Shown in pieces: positions 61,123 to 64,000 of a stretch of 64,000 nt of DNA. Origin of the DNA: Pseudovibrio sp. Alg231-02. Lineage in GTDB: Bacteria; Pseudomonadota; Alphaproteobacteria; Rhizobiales; Stappiaceae. Where the stretch lies: assembly GCF_900143565.1 (NCBI RefSeq), contig NZ_FREX01000001.1, positions 1,209,069 through 1,273,068 of the forward strand. The letters are read 5' to 3'. The position numbers and the translations under genes were made by a program. Every line of letters begins with the position of its first letter. Position 1 is the first letter of the stretch. The notes under the pieces were generated by a model, which was not told where the DNA came from, did not search any database, and saw only the letters and a list, made by a program, of their open reading frames with translations.

Positions 61123-62388
61123 ATGAGACTGAACCGACGTCGTTTTTTAGGGACTGCAGCTGCAAGCGCGGCGCTCTTGTCCTCTCCTATCGCCCTTGGG
61201 CAAAAGCGGCCCCGTGTGGTCATCATTGGCGGCGGTGCTGGCGGGGCGACGGCTGCCCGTTACATTGCCAAGGATTCTGATGGTGCGATTGAGGTGATCC
61301 TCATTGAACCCTCTCGCACTTACTACACCTGCTTCTTCTCCAATCTGGCCATTGGCGGTTTTCAACCCATGTCCAAGCTGGCACACTCCTACGGCACGTT
61401 GGCCAGTGAGTATGGCGTAACCGTCGTGCATGACTGGGCCTCTGCCGTGGACCGCGAGAAAAAGGTGGTTCGGCTCGCAGGCGGCGATGCCATCTCCTAT
61501 GATCGCCTTGTCCTGTCTCCGGGCATCGACTTTGTAAAAGGAGCGATTGAAGGCTGGGATGTGACTGCCCAGACCAAGATGCCTCACGCCTATAAAGCTG
61601 GTACACAGACCCAACTGCTGAAGGCGCAGGTTGAGGCCATGCCGGAAGGTGGCACCTTTGCCATGGTCGCTCCGCCCAACCCGTACCGCTGTCCTCCCGG
61701 CCCTTATGAGCGCGTCTCCATGGTTGCTCATGTGCTGAAACAGCGAAACCCGACTGCCAAGATCCTCATTCTTGATCCAAAGGAGAAATTCTCCAAGCAA
61801 GGCCTGTTCATGGAAGGCTGGGAGAACCACTACACAGGTATGGTGGACTGGCTGACCGACGAGTTTACCGGAGGTGTTCAGCGTGTTGACCCGAACACCA
61901 TGGAAATTGTGCTGGAAGACGAGACCATCAAAGCGGATGTCTGCAACGTGATCCCGGCGATGCAAGCTGGCAGTATTGCACATCAGGCAGGCCTGACCAA
62001 CGAGGCGGGTTGGTGTCCGATCGTTCCGGCAACACTGCAAAGCCAGATGGATGAAAACATTCATGTGCTTGGTGATGCGACCCAGAACGGTGATATGCCC
62101 AAGTCCGGCTATTCTGCCAACAGCCAGGCCAAAGCTGCCGCCATGGCGATCCGTCACGCCCTCACCGGCTCCCGCGCGTTCAAACCACGGTTCTCCAACA
62201 CTTGTTGGTCGCTGATCTCACCAGACAACGGCGTGAAGGTTGGCGCAAGCTATGTGGCCACGGATGAGAAGATCGCCAAAGTGGATGGCTTCATCTCCCA
62301 AAACAACGAGGACGACGCCCTGCGCAAGCAAACCTTTGAGGAAAGCCTCGGCTGGTACGCTGGCATGACTGCGGACATGTTTGGGTAA
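61123..62388 (+). CDS. soxF: SoxF, flavocytochrome c sulfide dehydrogenase-type flavoprotein
   Basis: 421 aa with a Tat leader (MRLNRRRFLGTAAASA). FAD motif VIIGGGAGGATAARYIA near residue 30; the redox-active Cys pair is formed by YTCFFSNLAIGG and FSNTCWSLI near 360. The family transfers electrons from sulfide, or modulates Sox activity, with SoxE as partner. Last gene of the island. Confidence 0.93.
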   Translation: MRLNRRRFLGTAAASAALLSSPIALGQKRPRVVIIGGGAGGATAARYIAKDSDGAIEVILIEPSRTYYTCFFSNLAIGGFQPMSKLAHSYGTLASEYGVTVVHDWASAVDREKKVVRLAGGDAISYDRLVLSPGIDFVKGAIEGWDVTAQTKMPHAYKAGTQTQLLKAQVEAMPEGGTFAMVAPPNPYRCPPGPYERVSMVAHVLKQRNPTAKILILDPKEKFSKQGLFMEGWENHYTGMVDWLTDEFTGGVQRVDPNTMEIVLEDETIKADVCNVIPAMQAGSIAHQAGLTNEAGWCPIVPATLQSQMDENIHVLGDATQNGDMPKSGYSANSQAKAAAMAIRHALTGSRAFKPRFSNTCWSLISPDNGVKVGASYVATDEKIAKVDGFISQNNEDDALRKQTFEESLGWYAGMTADMFG

Positions 62389-62571
62389 TGGGGCAGAGCC
62401 ACATGGGGCGCTCTGGATGGGGCGCCTCGTTGGTGTTTGGATGTGTAAGGGTACGGGAAGACTGATTGTTCAGTCCGCCTGCCTGATCTAATTTCTCAGC
62501 ACCGATTTGCGTGCTGAACCACCAATCTCGCCCCATTCGCCTCTGCCGGGTTTTGAAGCGTGAACTCACCA

Positions 62572-62892
62572 TCACATCAGGTTCCACCAACTGGCATACC
62601 CCTAGACGGTCAACGCTATCCTGATCAGGTGGTTCACGGAGAGGTCGAAAGCATCGGCTGGGGCATTTCTCAATCCGATGGCAGCACAGGCTCCGACCTG
62701 CTCCCTAACATCAACCCGACCTTCGAGTGGATACGCCTCGCCCAACGCATCCCGGTCCGCATCAAAATCGCAGACATCCCCAAAGACATCCTCCTCCGCG
62801 TCGGCACCACCGTATCCGTCCTGGTCCTAACCAACACCGCCGCCGACAAAACCACCCCGGCTGAACCCCCAGCACCGCTATTGTTTCAGTAA
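62572..62892 (+). pseudogene. Remnant of a HlyD/AaeA-type membrane-fusion protein
   Basis: About 100 residues that match only the C-terminal part of HlyD-family efflux subunits: HGEVESIGWGISQSDGSTG, then LLPNINPTFEWIRLAQRIPVR. The N-terminal anchor, lipoyl and coiled-coil parts are missing. The start codon region has no ribosome site. It looks like a 5'-deleted gene stranded between soxF and the rRNA operon. Confidence 0.72.
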
Positions 62893-63478
62893 AGCAAGTT
62901 ACTCCCCCTCTATCCCCTTGTTCATTTCAAAGAGATCTTTGAGGCTCATTGGGACACGAGGGGATATCTTTTCTCTCACCCCTTACAGCAATTAAAGCCT
63001 GTGTGACTCCTGTGCATATTTTTCTTCGCAACCAGTGCAAAGTCCCTTAGGTCAGGATATGCTCACTTTCACCATATCACCAACTTAGCAGCGCGGTCTC
63101 AGTGCAAATAACGCTAACAAACGCACATAAGAACGCAAAGCTATTCCGACTGCGCTCCAATCCCAAAACACTATCTATAGCAACAGCTGCGAGCGCCACT
63201 ACTTATTCGCTATTGAGGTCAAAGCCGCCCCTCTCGCGGCACACTCCCCTTCTCATTGAGATGCACGGAGGGCAGCAGCGCTTGTCTCATAACAGCACCG
63301 CAAGGCTATGCGTTTCAATTCCTTGAAGTCGTTGCTTTGGTTTCGCTGAGGTAAACTGGAGGCTGTATATTCAGGGAGTATTCTTCGGTCAGGTAGCATT
63401 GCAATCCAGGTGATTGCCGACCACTCAGAGCTCATCACTCTGCTTTTCCTGCCTGCGCTCTAGCATGCATTAGAACGC
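62893..63478. other. Gap before the rRNA operon
   Basis: About 590 bases with no convincing gene, tRNA or known RNA. Short open frames here have no family resemblance. No recombination site was recognised. Confidence 0.5.
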
Positions 63479-63514
63479 AAAAAGCCCCCATGCTTTATGC
63501 ATTGGGGGCTTTTT
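63479..63514 (-). terminator. rRNA operon terminator
   Basis: AAAAAGCCCCCA/TGGGGGCTTTTT perfect stem with a 12-nt loop; read on the minus strand it ends in GGGGGCTTTTT and lies about 57 bases after the 5S gene. Confidence 0.93.
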
Positions 63515-63571
63515 GTCTGATATGTTGTTCTGTTTTATTTTGTAGAGATTTGTCGGTGTGTATTATTCATG

Positions 63572-63688
63572 CCCGGCGGCGCCCTACTCTCCCGCGTCTT
63601 AAGACGAAGTACCATTGGCGCAGGGGCGTTTCACTTCCGAGTTCGGGATGGGATCGGGTGGGGGCGCCCCGCCATAGCCACCGGGCAG
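63572..63688 (-). rRNA. rrf: 5S ribosomal RNA
   Basis: Reverse strand. Its 5' part reads CCCGGTGGCTATGGCGGGGC, and its internal CGATCCCATCCCGAACTCGG is universal to bacterial 5S; the ends pair as CCCGG/CCGGG. The ends are estimated to a few bases. Confidence 0.95.
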
Positions 63689-63827
63689 GAATAAGTCACA
63701 CTGACTTATGAACTGGTCTGCGATGGCGCTTTTTAAGGCGCCAATGTTGTTATCCAAGTTTTAGCTTTGTTTTGTTAGCGACAAATCTACGTGTTTGTCG
63801 ATTATGATTATAGCTTAATGGGAGTGA

Positions 63828-64000
63828 TCAAGATCAATCGAGCTATTAGTAAGGCTCAGCTTCGAGAGTTACCCCTCTTCCACATGCCTCCTATCAACGT
63901 GGTGGTCTTCCACGGCTCTCAAGGGATATCTAGTTTTGAGGTTGGTTTCCCGCTTAGATGCCTTCAGCGGTTATCCATTCCGAACATAGCTACCCTGCAA
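63828..64000 (-). rRNA. rrl: 23S ribosomal RNA, 3' end (cut by window edge)
   Basis: Reverse strand. Contains GGATAACCGCTGAAGGCATC and the alphaproteobacterial 3' tail ending CTCGATTGATCTTGATC. The ~140-base spacer to 5S holds no tRNA. The 5' part lies outside the window. Confidence 0.95.

Noticed and set aside
61147..62157. A 336-codon minus-strand open frame
   Set aside because: Antisense to soxF, with no recognisable motif.
63253..63438. A 61-codon minus-strand open frame before the rRNA operon
   Set aside because: No ribosome site, no family resemblance, and located in a gap without other coding signal.
1..64000. CRISPR array, prophage or insertion sequence
   Set aside because: No regularly spaced direct repeats, integrase, transposase or phage structural genes were seen anywhere in the window.

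Overview
The window reads as part of an alphaproteobacterial chromosome, most likely a marine member of the Hyphomicrobiales close to Stappiaceae/Pseudovibrio. This rests on the soxRSVW-XYZABCDEF gene order, the style of the rRNA operon, the mid-50s GC content judged by eye, and an intergenic palindrome of a type I associate with this order. The genus is inference. No phage, integrase, insertion sequence, tRNA or CRISPR array was found.

Layout, 1-35 kb. The 3' end of feoB with a feoC-like gene is followed by two DUF805 genes and a cyanide-insensitive-type cytochrome bd operon (cydA, cydB, DUF2474). Single genes come next: a metallophosphoesterase, a membrane-anchored isochorismatase-fold protein and panB. 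An AraC-type regulator diverges from a flavin monooxygenase/SDR pair, an arrangement like the mycobacterial virS-mymA locus. An unusual 325-aa protein with a His/Cys pair spaced as in clan CD (caspase-like) peptidases follows. After it come a puuB-like oxidase with a glutamine amidotransferase, a Rossmann protein paired with a LysR regulator, and a type I secretion ABC/HlyD pair without an outer-membrane partner. From 21 to 35 kb lies an amino-sugar regulon: a ten-gene minus-strand operon (sugar ABC transporter, Gfo/Idh dehydrogenase, two SIS-domain isomerases, ROK kinase, AgaZ, NagA/AgaA), a divergent GntR/UTRA regulator, and a convergent GH20 hexosaminidase.

Layout, 35-49.6 kb. This part holds an alpha/beta hydrolase, a LysE/RhtB exporter preceded by a striking compound hairpin, an FMN reductase, a small XapX gene, a long sterol-desaturase-family protein, a two-domain cupin and malonyl-CoA decarboxylase. 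A three-gene FGGY kinase / GlpD-like / alkyl-DHAP-synthase-like operon follows, then the NAD salvage pair pncA-pncB.

Layout, 49.8-62.4 kb. This is a nearly complete thiosulfate-oxidation (Sox) island. The minus arm carries soxS, a GlcG/HbpS-like gene, soxR (ArsR family) and a TsuA-like YeeE/YedE transporter. The plus arm carries soxV, W, X, Y, Z, A, B, C, D, E and F. Two ATTC-N8-GAAT palindromes, the form described for SqrR/BigR-family persulfide-responsive repressors, sit in the soxS/soxV and soxW/soxX gaps. SoxYZ carries the substrate, SoxXA loads it, SoxB hydrolyses sulfate, SoxCD oxidises the sulfane sulfur, SoxVW and SoxS handle thiol reduction, and SoxE/SoxF are accessory electron carriers. 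The island ends in a HlyD-family remnant and a reverse-strand rRNA operon (terminator, 5S, 3' end of 23S).
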